From positions 124,001 through 188,000 of the forward strand of contig JAFREE010000008.1 of NCBI GenBank assembly GCA_019400425.1: a stretch of 64,000 bases of DNA, given 5' to 3'. A model generated the notes under the pieces. That model was not told where the DNA came from, searched no databases, and saw only the letters and a program-made list of their open reading frames with translations. This DNA comes from Hymenochaete sp. R1 (lineage: Eukaryota > Basidiomycota > Agaricomycetes > Hymenochaetales > Hymenochaetaceae). The translations under genes and the position numbers were made by a program. Of this stretch, positions 1 through 9,994 are shown piece after piece; the stretch's first letter is position 1; each line of letters begins with the position of its first letter.

Positions 1-471
1 ATGGACAGGAGAACATTCGATCGAGACACACCAGGAAAGAAGTTCGGATCCTTCGTGGCATTTGCGAAGTCAAGGCCTAAGAGCAATTAGTCAAGGAGCA
101 AGGCATCATGAGTCAGAAAGCTAACCATTGCTAAAGAATTTGTCTTGGTTTCTCTTCCCAATGATAATGAGAGCACCTCTCCCGTCTTTACCATTGAGCC
201 CATCGGAAGTCTTTCGGCCAGTTCCCTGAACAGCCCTCCAAGCCTCTCGCCATTCTGTCTCGACGATATCAAGTGCAGGCTTAAGAGCACGATTGATTAG
301 ATCATGAGTGAGCCGGTTGTCTTCCCCATTGTGCATTTCTAGGACCCATAAGGAAGATTGTGCTGCACATCATTGAGCTTTGTATTGTGTTTAACTATTG
401 TGACTATCATACGTACGCTCTCTTGATAGCGTGAGCAGAGGATTGTCCAGGGGCAACTGCTGGACCGCCAT
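1..471 (-). CDS. Enoyl-CoA hydratase/isomerase family protein (partial, C-terminus outside window)
   Basis: Crotonase-fold enzyme of fatty-acid beta-oxidation, probably a hydratase or delta3-delta2 isomerase. Exons read on the minus strand are 471-417, 362-126 and 76 to beyond the window start; GT-AG junctions join in frame. The N-terminus reads LWVLEMHNGEDNRLTHD, typical of the fungal short crotonase family, followed by GALIIIGKRNQDKFFSNG and then GLDFANATKDPNFFPG across the second intron. This gives the KFFSNGLD signature of the substrate pocket. The ATG at 471 follows GTTTCCGCC and precedes a short hydrophilic leader. The gene diverges from the one starting at 671, sharing about 200 bp of promoter. 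Hydratase versus isomerase cannot be decided because the catalytic half lies outside the window. Confidence 0.85.
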
Positions 472-670
472 GGCGGAAACTAAGGAAGTCGGTGACGACT
501 AGTACTGGGGCTGAGCATCGCGTCAAGCAACCTCCATCGAGCGAGTGGCCGTCACCGGCCGGGAACCATGAAATATCATGTGATTAATTTCCCATTTCAC
601 GCGCCTCTGAAGCTCAGAGAGGTCAATCGTCCTTTCGTTCAGCCGTTGACGTCGTCAGAGATATCGTGAA

Positions 671-1469
671 ATGCCCAACCAAGCAGCGTTCTTCTACGGA
701 ACGTTGCTTCATCCTGGAGTGTTAAAGCGAGTCATTGGTAACAATGGCGAACATCTCAGCATTTGCCCTGCGATTCTTCCGGTCAGCAACCTCTCTACCA
801 GTACCTCATTCAAGACTGCGTCGCTTACTTACCTGGCATCAGGAGTACACCCGACATAAGATAAAGGTTTAATACGTCTTGTGAAAGGTCTGTCGTTCTT
901 TCAAGGACTCAAATCAGTCCAGGGCTGTGACTACCCAGGCATCCTACCCTATGATCGATCAAAAAGCCTGTTCGAACGTAATCTATCGAATGATGAGCGC
1001 TCAGTGCGGGGAAACGTCGTCGTCGGTCTAAGTGAAGGAGATATCAGGCTTCTGGATATTTTTGAGGGCGATGTAATCTTGGTTTCGGATTATCCCTTTT
1101 TTGACGCAGTGGTGTGCTGACCGTATTTGTGTCCAGGAATACTCCAGGGTGATCGTTGATGTACACCTGCTCGGTACCCTCCAGCCACTCAACCATCCGT
1201 CACACAACGTGGTAGCAAGCAAAACTGACACTCTTCCAGAACTGTCCGAGCTTGGAGAGCCCGTTAAAGCGTCCGTCTATATCTGGATCGCATCGATCGA
1301 ATTTGTCGTGCCCGAACTTTGGTCTTACGAAGTGTTCATGCGCGACAATGCGCAGAAGTGGGTGGGGCCAACAGAAGACGATAGCCTATACACCGACGTT
1401 GATGTCGTCGCGGCACGTATGGCATCATCGACAGAGAGTGCTGCAGCCAATGCTATAGAGTACAAGTAA
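671..1469 (+). CDS. AIG2-like / gamma-glutamylcyclotransferase-fold protein
   Basis: Small cytosolic protein of the AIG2/GGCT superfamily, whose members release 5-oxoproline from gamma-glutamyl substrates; the substrate here is unknown. Four exons (671-781, 843-866, 923-1072, 1137-1469) join in phase 0 to give about 205 residues. The start shows the family signature AFFYGTLLHPGVLKRVIG. The 24-nt second exon encodes EYTRHKIK and the third GCDYPGILPY, the usual order in fungal members. Residues LLDIFEGD then EYSRVIVDV span the third intron and supply the acidic position of the family. The C-terminal third reads YIWIA ... LWSYEVFMRDNAQKWVG. Divergent to the crotonase gene. Confidence 0.88.
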
Positions 1470-2207
1470 TTATTTGAAAGACTGAGAGAAATAGTAACGA
1501 TGCATACACTGGTCCTTGGCGTTACACGTATCGATCAGATGGAGCATCTTGTTGATTCTCATCTATAGACTTAAACCAATGGAGAAGGTGTTATTATTGA
1601 CAAGTATGCTCTTTTAGACTATGTTTCTTAGCGAAACTAGTGCTTGCTATCATCGTCTATAGACCATTTAAAGTGACTTGAAGTTTAAACTATTTAGGTA
1701 TATATGTCCATTTCGACCCATTTTGTATCTTGTTGAAAAGCTTACGCAGAGGACTAACACCTCGTTCATGAGAGTTTAAAGAATGTCAGCGTCCAGCTTG
1801 TTTTATGAGCGTAGCATGTAATAAACATTCAGCGAGTAGGACGTTCTTAAGGCTCCTTTAAGAAAGTGATTCTCACGATGCATGGTCGGAGAAGCGCGCT
1901 TCCCAATTTGAACACCACTGTGTTCTGCCCCTTGCCACCAACTAGTCCGACAAGGTCATAGGATGCTCATCGACCGGGCCGGTTTCAGGTTAAAAGAATT
2001 TTCGGGACCGATTCATGCAAACTTCTGAACATCTTACGGTACGCTACTCGATTGGAGAAGGGGTCATACGACGCTGTTACTTGAAAAGTCTGCGTCATGG
2101 GCACTCAGAAAACGAGTCAAGATATTTTCCTAGCCAGTTTCGTTCCCCCTGTCTAGGCTATAAAGATGAAAATAACGATGGGTTATTGTTTTCGAAGGAC
2201 CACCCTC
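1470..2207. other. Intergenic region upstream of left GH115
   Basis: About 740 bp, AT-rich, with no ORF that resembles a protein and no RNA gene seen. It should hold the terminator of the AIG2-like gene and the promoter of the GH115 gene. The duplicated arm does not extend visibly into it: comparison with sequence upstream of the right GH115 gene (47621 onward) shows at most a few matching bases around CTAGGCT/TTAGGCT. Confidence 0.5.
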
Positions 2208-5200
2208 ATGTATCTGTCAAAGGCTCTCTGTCTTTTCTCCTTTTTCTTGGGTCTGGCGCTGTCACCTACTGTGGTTCACGCCATAGGCCAAGAGAGTTGC
2301 GTATCCTTTAATGCGTCTGATGCTTCCTTCCCTGTCGTCAGTAGGGGCCAAGCAACTTCAATAATTCTTTCCGACGATGAATGGCCTGGTGTACAACGCG
2401 CAGCGTCCGACTTTGCGTCCGACATTGGAGCAGTGACTGGCATAGCCCCGCGACTAGTAAACGCCACCTCTTCTAATATGCCGTCTGCAGCAATTATCAT
2501 AGGAACGTTGGGCACCTCATCCATCATTGATTCTGTCATAAACAACGCGAATCTGGATGTTTCAAGTATCAACGGCTCCTGGGAATCATTCATGATGCGG
2601 GAAGTATCCGGAGCCCTGCCTGATGTAGACAAATCCTTCGTCATCGTTGGGTCTGATAAACGCGGAACCATTTTTGCCATGTATGACCTTTCAGAGCAGA
2701 TGGGTGTTTCTCCCTGGTATTGGTCAGTACCCCCTTACCCATGTCCCCCTTCTTACCGCCGCCAAGTTCACGGTTTTTGATGCAGGTGGGCCGACGTGCC
2801 AACGACGAAAAGCTCTGAGATACACTTAGCTTCCGGCGGCTATTCTCATGGCCCGCCGACGGTGGATTATAGGGGTATATTCTTTAATGATGAGGCACCT
2901 GCTTTGATGAACTGGGCCATGGAGAAGTTCACCAACGGAACCAGTGACGCACTCACCGGATCGCCACTCAACCATGTCTTTTATGCCAAAGTGTACGTAT
3001 GCGCAGCATCTATTTTCCCGTCTCGCTTCAGGCGCATATGACGAATGCCTATTCAGGTTTGAGCTCATTTTGAGATTGAAGGGGAACTACCTTTGGCCAG
3101 GTGAGCTGGGAAGCTATTATTAGTCCTTCTGAATAAGTCTAATGTTATTTTTAGCTATGTGGAGCAGGTATGAGTTCTTCCCCTGGTTAGACTTAATTTA
3201 TTCTTAAATCCTATTCCAGTGCATTCGGCGTGGATGATTCAGAGAACCAGCCTCTCGCAGACTATTTCGGTATTGTCATGGGCACAAGGTGCGCCTAGAT
3301 TTCGGTGGATTTAGCCAACGTCATTGAAGCCCGTCTTAGCCACGAGGAGCCGATGATGCGTTCCATACCTGTGGAATGGGATCTCTTTGGAAAGGGACAA
3401 TGGGATTACAGTACAAACTCACAGTTTATCTACAACTTCTGGATTAACGGCACCGAGCGAGCCAAACCATACGAGAATATATTCACCGTAGGTATGCGTG
3501 GCAGCGGTGATGGTTAGTTGTGCTGCAGTAGTTACAGCTATATCTTAACTGACAAGCTATTTAGAACCAATTCAAGGGTCCAATGCCATCACTCTACTCG
3601 AGCAAATCATTTCCGATCAACGACAGATACTCACAAGTGTGCTCAACGTTTCTGACGTGACTACTGTACCACAAGTTTGGACTCTTTGTCAGTATTATTT
3701 TTGCTACAAGAAATGTAGATTCACTTCGTTTGATCAAACTTTCCAGACAAAGAGGTTTATGGATACTACATTCAAGGTTTACAAGTACCGGATGATGTCA
3801 CGCTTATGTGGTCCGATGATAAGTACGTCAAGTGATTCACCGCAGCTGTATCCGCTATTAATTAATCGCAGTTGGGGAAACATGGTTCGGTTGCCTATCC
3901 CGAGCGAATTTAGCAGAACCGGAGGTGCGGGGGTTTACTACCATGTGAGCGTGGGTTATGAACATCCTTGTAATCATTTTAACTGAAATCGCCTTAGTAT
4001 GATTATGTTCGCCGAATTTTCATGGTTACTGTTGACAAATATCTATTAACGCAGCATGCAGGTCGGCGATCCAAGAGACTATAAGTGGATTACTGTGCGC
4101 ACTTCTCTTAAAATTCATGACCTATGCTCAATTGAATTGTAGAGCACTCAAATGTCAAAAGTAACTTGATAAGTCTCTAGATGGAAAAAAAAATTGGCTG
4201 ATCATGTTCATTAGACGTACGAACAGATGTCGCAAGCCGTTGAGAGGCAAGCGACTCGTATCTGGGTCGTGAATGTCGGCGATTTGAAGCCATATGAACT
4301 CAATATTGAGTTCTTCCTGAACTATGGCTGGGACGCTTCGAGATGGTCGTACTACAACTTGGACTCATTCGTAAGTTCTTGGGCTCAACGCGAATTCGAT
4401 GTACCCGTAGCCACCGGCGACGTGATCGCGGACATAATGACGAATTTAACGAGGTGGAATAACCGAAGGAAGCCCGAGCTCCTGAACGGGACGACTTTCA
4501 GTCTGACGGATTACAGAGAGTAAGTATGTTATTTGGAGATATGCCTATGTAAACCAAGACTCCTTGCTAGGGCCGAGAATGTTCTGAATGACTGGGACAC
4601 ACTGTTGAATGCATCAACAGCGTTGTATAACAGTCTATCACCAGACTTCCAGCCAGCCTTCTTTGAATTGGTCCACCATCCGATTCTCGCTAGTTCTAAT
4701 CTTGGAAAGATGTGGGTCGCCCAAGGGTCAAACCAGTTGCGAGCATCGCAAGCTCGCCTCAGCGCGAATGGGTTAGCGGACCAGGTCCAAGATCTATTCG
4801 AAATGGACTACGATATTGGAACTCAGTACCACCAACTCTTGGGAGGAAAGTGGGATCAGTAAGTCGAACGCGCTTCTTATCGAGGATCGGACACTTAAAT
4901 TTTCTCAGCATGATGGATCAAACGCACACCCAGTATTTCTATTGGCAGGAACCCCAGGCTGACATGTAAGCGATACTCGGTATTTTATTGCAGACAAGCA
5001 CTTATTATTCTTGAAGCATGCCTCCGGTGTCCCGTCTTCAGTCCAAAAAACAGGTTTTAGCGGGTGCTATGCGTATATCTCCAGAAGGAACAAAGGGTAC
5101 ATGGTGAGTGCAGTGATTTTGCATAAAGCAACACGCCTTTACAGTTCAATAGGCCGGGAGACAACCCCAACCAATGTGCTCAAGGGTATAGCTGCCCTCC

Positions 5201-6277
5201 GCCAACAATCACGCTTGATCCATACGTGCCTTTTAACTCTCGATATATTGATGTCGGTGCTGGTGGGCCATCGTCTTTCACATTCACGGCTTCGTCAAAC
5301 GTATCATGGCTCGTTTTGACTCCTGATCACGGCTCGGTATCGCCTTCAAGCCCTGAAATGAGAGTCGAAGCTACGGTGGATTGGTCGCAGGTGGGAGGAG
5401 TGCAGGCCGCAGAGATAAATTTCAATGCGACTGTGGAAGATCAACAACCTATGAGCGTTCCAGTTTTCTTCGTCGCTGACAAGACAATAGCGCCAAATAA
5501 CTTTACTGGTGGGTTTTGAAAACCGCGGACGTGCATTTGATCACCAAATATTCTACTAGGGTTTGTCGAAGGAGACGGTGGCATTTCTATTGAAGCAGCG
5601 CATGCCTCAAGAAATACGAGCGTGTCTGGCATCAGTTGGACGGAGCTGCCGGGTTACGGAAAAACCTTGTCTGGCATAACACCCTGGCCTCGTTCGGGTA
5701 ATAACTTCGGAAACTTTAGCATAGGATCCGGTCCCAGCATGCAAGTTCGCTCAAAGTCAATGCTTTATTAACTCACTGACGATATCCCCAGCGAGTACGA
5801 TTTCCTCAATTTCAATACTATTAACGATGCTGGGAATGTCACGACCACCCTTCTGGTTTCTCCGACTCTCAACTTCATGGGTCCAGACGAACCGGTCAAA
5901 ATTGCCGTACAAATGGATGATCAGATTCCTCAGACTGTTGCTTTCATACCGGATGCGGAACCTGGGTCTTTACCAGATGAATGGGATGGGACCGATGGCT
6001 TTGCTGCGAACTCTATAGTGAGCGTTGTGACGAATTGGGCTGCTTCTCCCGGGGCGCATATTTTGAAGGTATGATTACGTATTGCAGTAGGATTTGTCTT
6101 TGGCTGATTGTTATTGAAGCTATGGATGGTAGAGCCTGCCATAGTTATCCAGAAGATAGTCATAGGTAATGTTTCTTGATTTTCGTATTTTCGAAGCTCA
6201 TTCGGTTCAAAGACACAGGTGGTGTTCGCCCTAGTTATCTAGGTCCTCCGGAAAGCGTTCACGTCGAAAGTACTTGA
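2208..6277 (+). CDS. GH115 xylan alpha-1,2-glucuronidase, secreted (left copy)
   Basis: Secreted glycoside hydrolase family 115 enzyme that removes (4-O-methyl-)glucuronic acid from glucuronoxylan. The ATG at 2208 gives a roughly 25-residue signal peptide ending VVHA; in-frame ATGs at 2166 and 2178 would only lengthen it. Family landmarks in order: SDDEWPGVQRAA, IVGSDKRGTIFAMYDLSEQMGVSPWYWWADVP, RGIFFNDEAPALMNWA, LKGNYLWPAMW, GTSHEEPMMR, LMWSDDNWGNMVRLP, RTGGAGVYYHYDYVG, WVVNVGDLKPYE, HMMDQTHTQYFYWQEP, then a beta-rich C-terminal part (VDWSQV ... FVEGDGGISIEAAHA) ending PSYLGPP. About 20 exons, including microexons at 3155-3167 (13 nt) and 3998-4006 (9 nt, Tyr-Asp-Tyr). All exons I traced join in frame. 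It converges on UstYa-a with about 97 bp between. Paralogue at 43533-47620. Confidence 0.92.
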
Positions 6278-6373
6278 TGGAAAATAACGCTACAGAAGAC
6301 CGTCTCTGATTTGTATTGAGTCTCCCGTAATAATTCATCAAATAATTCATCTAAAGCGATCCGCCTCTTATTC

Positions 6374-6993
6374 TCAAGCCTCTTCGAGCCCGGCATACAC
6401 CTTCGACCAATTCCGACAGTTATTATGTGTAATAAACGGCTGTACCGATTTGCCACCATACTCGCTCCTAACCTGCTCGAGCTGGATGTCCGATCGGCAC
6501 TGTATCGTCTGCCGAAGATAATCCAAGCACAGATGCACTTCAGGCGATGTCGGTGTTTCCCTGTCAGCTTTCCTCCGCAATACACCGCTTCGAATGGTAT
6601 CGAGGCAATCAAGGGCATGGAACATTGAAAGACGATATCTTTGGTCTGTCGTTCCATTATGAAGGGAAATGTACCCTTTATTAGTCGGCTGAACTGCGTG
6701 CCATTGAGCAGCGCCTTGTGGGGTGTCTAATTGAAAGTTGGCCGAGTCCTCGACCGTGAGAGCGACCATATCAAGCTGCAATTCCCATTCTCGGGATTGG
6801 ACCGCTTCTATCAATGTTACCGTGAGAGCGAGTTCTGTGCACGTATGAATGAGGTGTTCGTACGTTTCTCGGCATAACTGGCTGTAGGCAGAGATGAAGG
6901 TATGGGAATGAGCAGTGGTAGGAAGACGTTGATTGCTGTGAGGCAAGCTAGTGCAAGTATCCATTTGTTCAAGTTGAGTTGGTCTTCGGGCAT
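6374..6993 (-). CDS. UstYa-like DUF3328 protein 'a' (left copy), degenerate HxxHC motifs
   Basis: Type II membrane protein of the UstYa/DUF3328 family, whose characterised members oxidatively cyclise or modify ribosomal peptides in fungal RiPP pathways. Exons 6993-6864 and 6807-6374 give 187 residues; the 56-bp intron keeps frame. Residues 10-30 are one hydrophobic anchor (WILALACLTAINVFLPLLIP), then a short stem and the DUF3328 domain. The two HxxHC metal-binding motifs are altered: the first is HALDC (second His to Asp, about 107-111), and the second region reads PEVHLCLDYLRQ without HxxHC spacing. The family's trailing NCRNWSKV remains. It may be a non-catalytic partner or use altered ligands. 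It diverges from UstYa-b with about 160 bp between. Right-arm paralogue at 42795-43426. Confidence 0.87.
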
Positions 6994-7154
6994 CGTGGTT
7001 AGAGCATGAGAGCATTGAGAGGTGGGTCTGACAGCTACATCCTGCATGCCAGTGAGTGAACGGACATATTTAACCATGGGAATCTCGCACTTTTTGGTTT
7101 CGAATAGTATTAATTGCGGATTGCCATTCTGGTCCAGAGGAAGTCTATCACAGA

Positions 7155-7848
7155 ATGAGGAGAAACCGGAATAATTCAGCATCTTCAATCTTGACACCCA
7201 TGAAGAACAGTTCGACTATAAACCTCGCGATCCTCCTGTCGCTCTCCATTGTCAACCTTACTATCATTATAAGGAGAGCTTGGTCCTTCATAGACTCGAA
7301 AAGAATCGAAACGTATTGTGAGTAAAGTATCATTCAATTATCCTGATATCCAAATTGTTGCTTAATGATCACAAGCTTACGTTGGGAACGATTTCCCCGA
7401 GCTCCTTCCTCTCAATCGACCCCTCACTCTCATCGACTATACATTCACAAATAACACCGATGAATATCCTGTACACGGTCGTTTCGCCGCAGAAGCCTGG
7501 AATCGTGTCTACCCTGAAGGCTTCGGCTTTGTCCGCCTTGGATCCGAACGACGCATCCTCTGCGTATCCATGTTCCACCAACTGCATTGCATTGAAAAGA
7601 TGCGAAAAGCACTCGATAATCCAGACGATCCTGTTGCTACGATTCCGCACTTACAACATTGCATGAATTATATTCGACAGATGATTCTCTGTGGAGCAGA
7701 TCTTACGCTTGAGCCTGAAGGAACTGATGGGGTTGGAGTGACACACACGTGTAGAGATTGGAATGTTGTGTATGACACAGTAAATGCGAATTATGGACGA
7801 TGGCAGGAATATTGGGAGACGGTGAAGGACAGCGTGCCGGGGCCTTGA
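7155..7848 (+). CDS. UstYa-like DUF3328 oxidase 'b' (left copy), canonical HxxHC motifs
   Basis: Second UstYa/DUF3328 protein, with an intact predicted metal site. Exons 7155-7317 and 7376-7848 give 211 residues. A downstream ATG at 7200 (MKNSSTIN) is the alternative start; both are conserved in the paralogue. The hydrophobic segment NLAILLSLSIVNLTIII is the membrane anchor. The domain carries FPELLPL near its start, then HQLHC (residues 122-126) and HLQHC (146-150), followed by MNYIRQMILCGADLTLEP and THTCRDWNVV, the standard family order. The protein should sit in the secretory pathway with its domain in the lumen. It shares a short promoter with UstYa-a and converges on the LYR gene. Its right-arm copy differs at 10 of 211 residues by my count. 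Confidence 0.92.
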
Positions 7849-8581
7849 CGGCAGATGTGATTGAAACAGACACGAGGGAATGTCAAGCTTGATACTCATG
7901 TTAAAGAGACGAGATAGATGCTAGTACCGTTCCGTAGATAACCCTGTATATCCTATGTGATGACTCGAAGAACAAGCCAAGTTCACCGAAATGATGCTCG
8001 AAGTAGATGCTTTCCCAGAGTTCTGTTTTTCTGTTTCATAGCGAGGTGGTATTTCTTGTGCGATAACATGGAGTCATCGACGTGCCTTTTTCAAACAAAA
8101 ATTCAGAGGTAGAAAACAATGAAACTCATACCTCAACCAAGCCAGATTTGTTCCATAGACATATAAACGATGATACTCTCATCAAACATCGGGATGGTGC
8201 GCAGTCGGCCGCATCCTCCGTCGCTGGTATTACCTCCGTTGATACACAGCCTCCTTCTCCGACAGGATAGGGGAACGGCTTCTGAGACAGATTCTTTTTT
8301 AGAAATTAGCACAAGCGGCTCTGAAGCAGTTTGATTTCTAGGTGATGCAGATCGATGGCCCCGGCGCGAGAGACAAAAGGTAGACAGTTTTCAGATGCAG
8401 ATTTAATCTTGAGTACTGGATAATTGGAGAGGATTGCGCTTTATTTGGATCGTTTGTTTGCAAGGATGCAATGAGATTTCTGTCAATAAACTCGTGAAAT
8501 AAAAGCTTGCAAAACCATGCGCATACATTATCTGGCGCCAAAGAGCGTTGACGGCAAGACATCGTAGTTTGGCATAAGCGG
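7849..8581. other. Degenerate conserved segment between UstYa-b and the LYR gene
   Basis: About 730 bp alignable to 41140-41948 of the right arm but rich in indels. The right copy keeps an open frame (minus strand 41758-41486, beginning MSDNMESSTSLNDETP). On the left the similar stretch is broken: the frame starting MESSTC near 8071 stops soon, while a neighbouring frame continues KPDLFHRHINDDTLIKHRD. Short opposite-strand ORFs are also not conserved in length. I regard this as a gene remnant or 3'-UTR material, not as a supported gene. Confidence 0.4.
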
Positions 8582-9053
8582 CTAAGTCGGTGGAATTTTG
8601 CGTTCCATCGAAAATGGAGGGTCTTCCGGATAAGAACGTTTGAGATGTCTATATTTGCTTAGTTTTATGAGAGCGAGAGTCTCTTGAATAGTAAGGCAGG
8701 AGATGAGTTCATGGATCGCGAGAAAAAAAAAATAGAAAGAAGTGGACTGACCATCACGAATGTAAACTCCGAGCTGGAACGCTTTCTCGATGTCCTCTGG
8801 GTCTGTCAGAGTCCTATTTTCTTGACAGTTGCGATACATGGGTATACAATCATTTCAAGTTGTGTTATATTACGTACTTTCATACATTTTTCGCAACTTT
8901 GTATGGAAGTTGTATCTTGAAGACAAGCATAAGGCCTCGAGCTGGCTGGTGCAGGAAAGGTTCTCAAGCTCACGAGGGATCCGGGTAGTCGCGTCCAAGC
9001 CTATGAAGTTCTTTGTATAGTGAAATGGCGCGGAGGCGACTTGAACTAGACAT
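8582..9053 (-). CDS. LYR-motif protein, ETFRF1/LYRM5-like (left copy)
   Basis: Small mitochondrial LYR (Complex1_LYR) protein most like ETFRF1/LYRM5, the factor that in animals binds electron-transfer flavoprotein and removes its flavin. Exons 9053-8974, 8915-8878, 8820-8752 and 8682-8582 join in frame to give 95 residues, the usual family length. Signature order: SLYKELHRLGRDYP (LYK in place of LYR, as in LYRM5), YNFHTKLRKMYEKN, TLTDPEDIEKAFQLGVYIRDE, then LIKLSKYRHLKRSYP. The spliced frame is much better than the longer unspliced ORF there. It diverges from the four-Cys peptide across about 940 bp and converges on UstYa-b. Whether it has any link to the peptide/UstYa genes is unknown. Nearly identical copy at 40676-41139. 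Confidence 0.88.
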
Positions 9054-9994
9054 GTTCTAAAGACAGACGATGAAAGAGTGAACAGTGAGCGTAAGGTTAT
9101 ATTTACTGAACATCGGAGCTGAGAGCGAAAAACGACGACTCAGAGACTTTGAGGACTTGTTTATCAACGTGGGAATACCAGATTACGTGATTGCTTCTCC
9201 CGTTTTTTTTGCTTGCACTTCTTCTACCTCGAGAGTCCTTCGAGGCATCAATCGATATAAATGTGCTGGCTGGGTACGTTCGAGCCTGACTGTTACGCAT
9301 GTGTCTTGTGGAAGTAAGTTTCGTCTACTGTTGAATTTTCTATTGTTTTGCTACTCAGATGAAGACACCAACACAACATATCAGTCGCCCCATATTCTAG
9401 CAGCCTCCTCTCGCCCCCCTCACACTCAGGCTCGAGTTGTATGCGTCTCTGATCGGTATACTTTCGCCGTTCTCGGAGGCCACGCAGTTGGTCGCTCCTG
9501 TGAAGAACTGTCGCATCATGTTCACATCCGACAGGAGTTCAAGTCATGTCTCTCTTTTCCCTTCAGCCTGTATCAGCCGAAGGGAGGGAAAGTAAGAAAA
9601 CTATCCACTTTTGATGACTGTGGGGCCGCGAAAATAGAAGAAACTTATCCATCAACACGAGGAGTGATCCGGCGGACTAAACTTTGTAGGCTATGTTTCG
9701 CTCTGTCGGGAAACATAAAACATACTCATTAGCCGATCCAACCGACCGTCGACTATCTGTTTCGCTCTGATTCACCAAATCCATCAAGCCTTCCGAAAAA
9801 GAAAGCGCAAACGGGGTGCACACGAGATCTGCACAAGAGACTCGGATGGAGGTCTGGAAGCCTATAAAAGCAGCTCTGTAATTTGAAATTGAACCTCATC
9901 ATTCAAAGTCTTCGACAGTCTACAACAGCAGCTGCCTCTTTGAACGTTCTCCGTCTCTAAACCCCTACAACTCAAACCAAACCTCATTATCACC
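9054..9994. promoter_or_regulatory. Shared region between LYR gene and four-Cys peptide gene
   Basis: About 940 bp between divergent genes, conserved with 39703-40675 of the right arm. The half next to the peptide is almost identical between arms. The half next to the LYR gene is diverged and contains frames that do not agree between copies. A TATAAAA box lies at 9863-9869, 132 bases before the peptide ATG; the right copy has the same box at the same distance. Confidence 0.55.
9863..9869 (+). promoter_or_regulatory. TATA box of the four-Cys peptide gene (left)
   Basis: TATAAAA inside CCTATAAAAGCAGCTCTG, 132 bases upstream of the ATG at 9995. The context and the spacing are the same in the right arm (minus strand 39834-39828). 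A clean TATA box with a C-rich, T-poor leader suggests a strongly expressed, regulated gene. Confidence 0.65.

Noticed and set aside
9085..9732. Plus-strand 215-residue ORF in the left arm
   Set aside because: Begins at a GTG, is not kept in frame in the right arm, and overlaps the promoter and leader side of the peptide gene.
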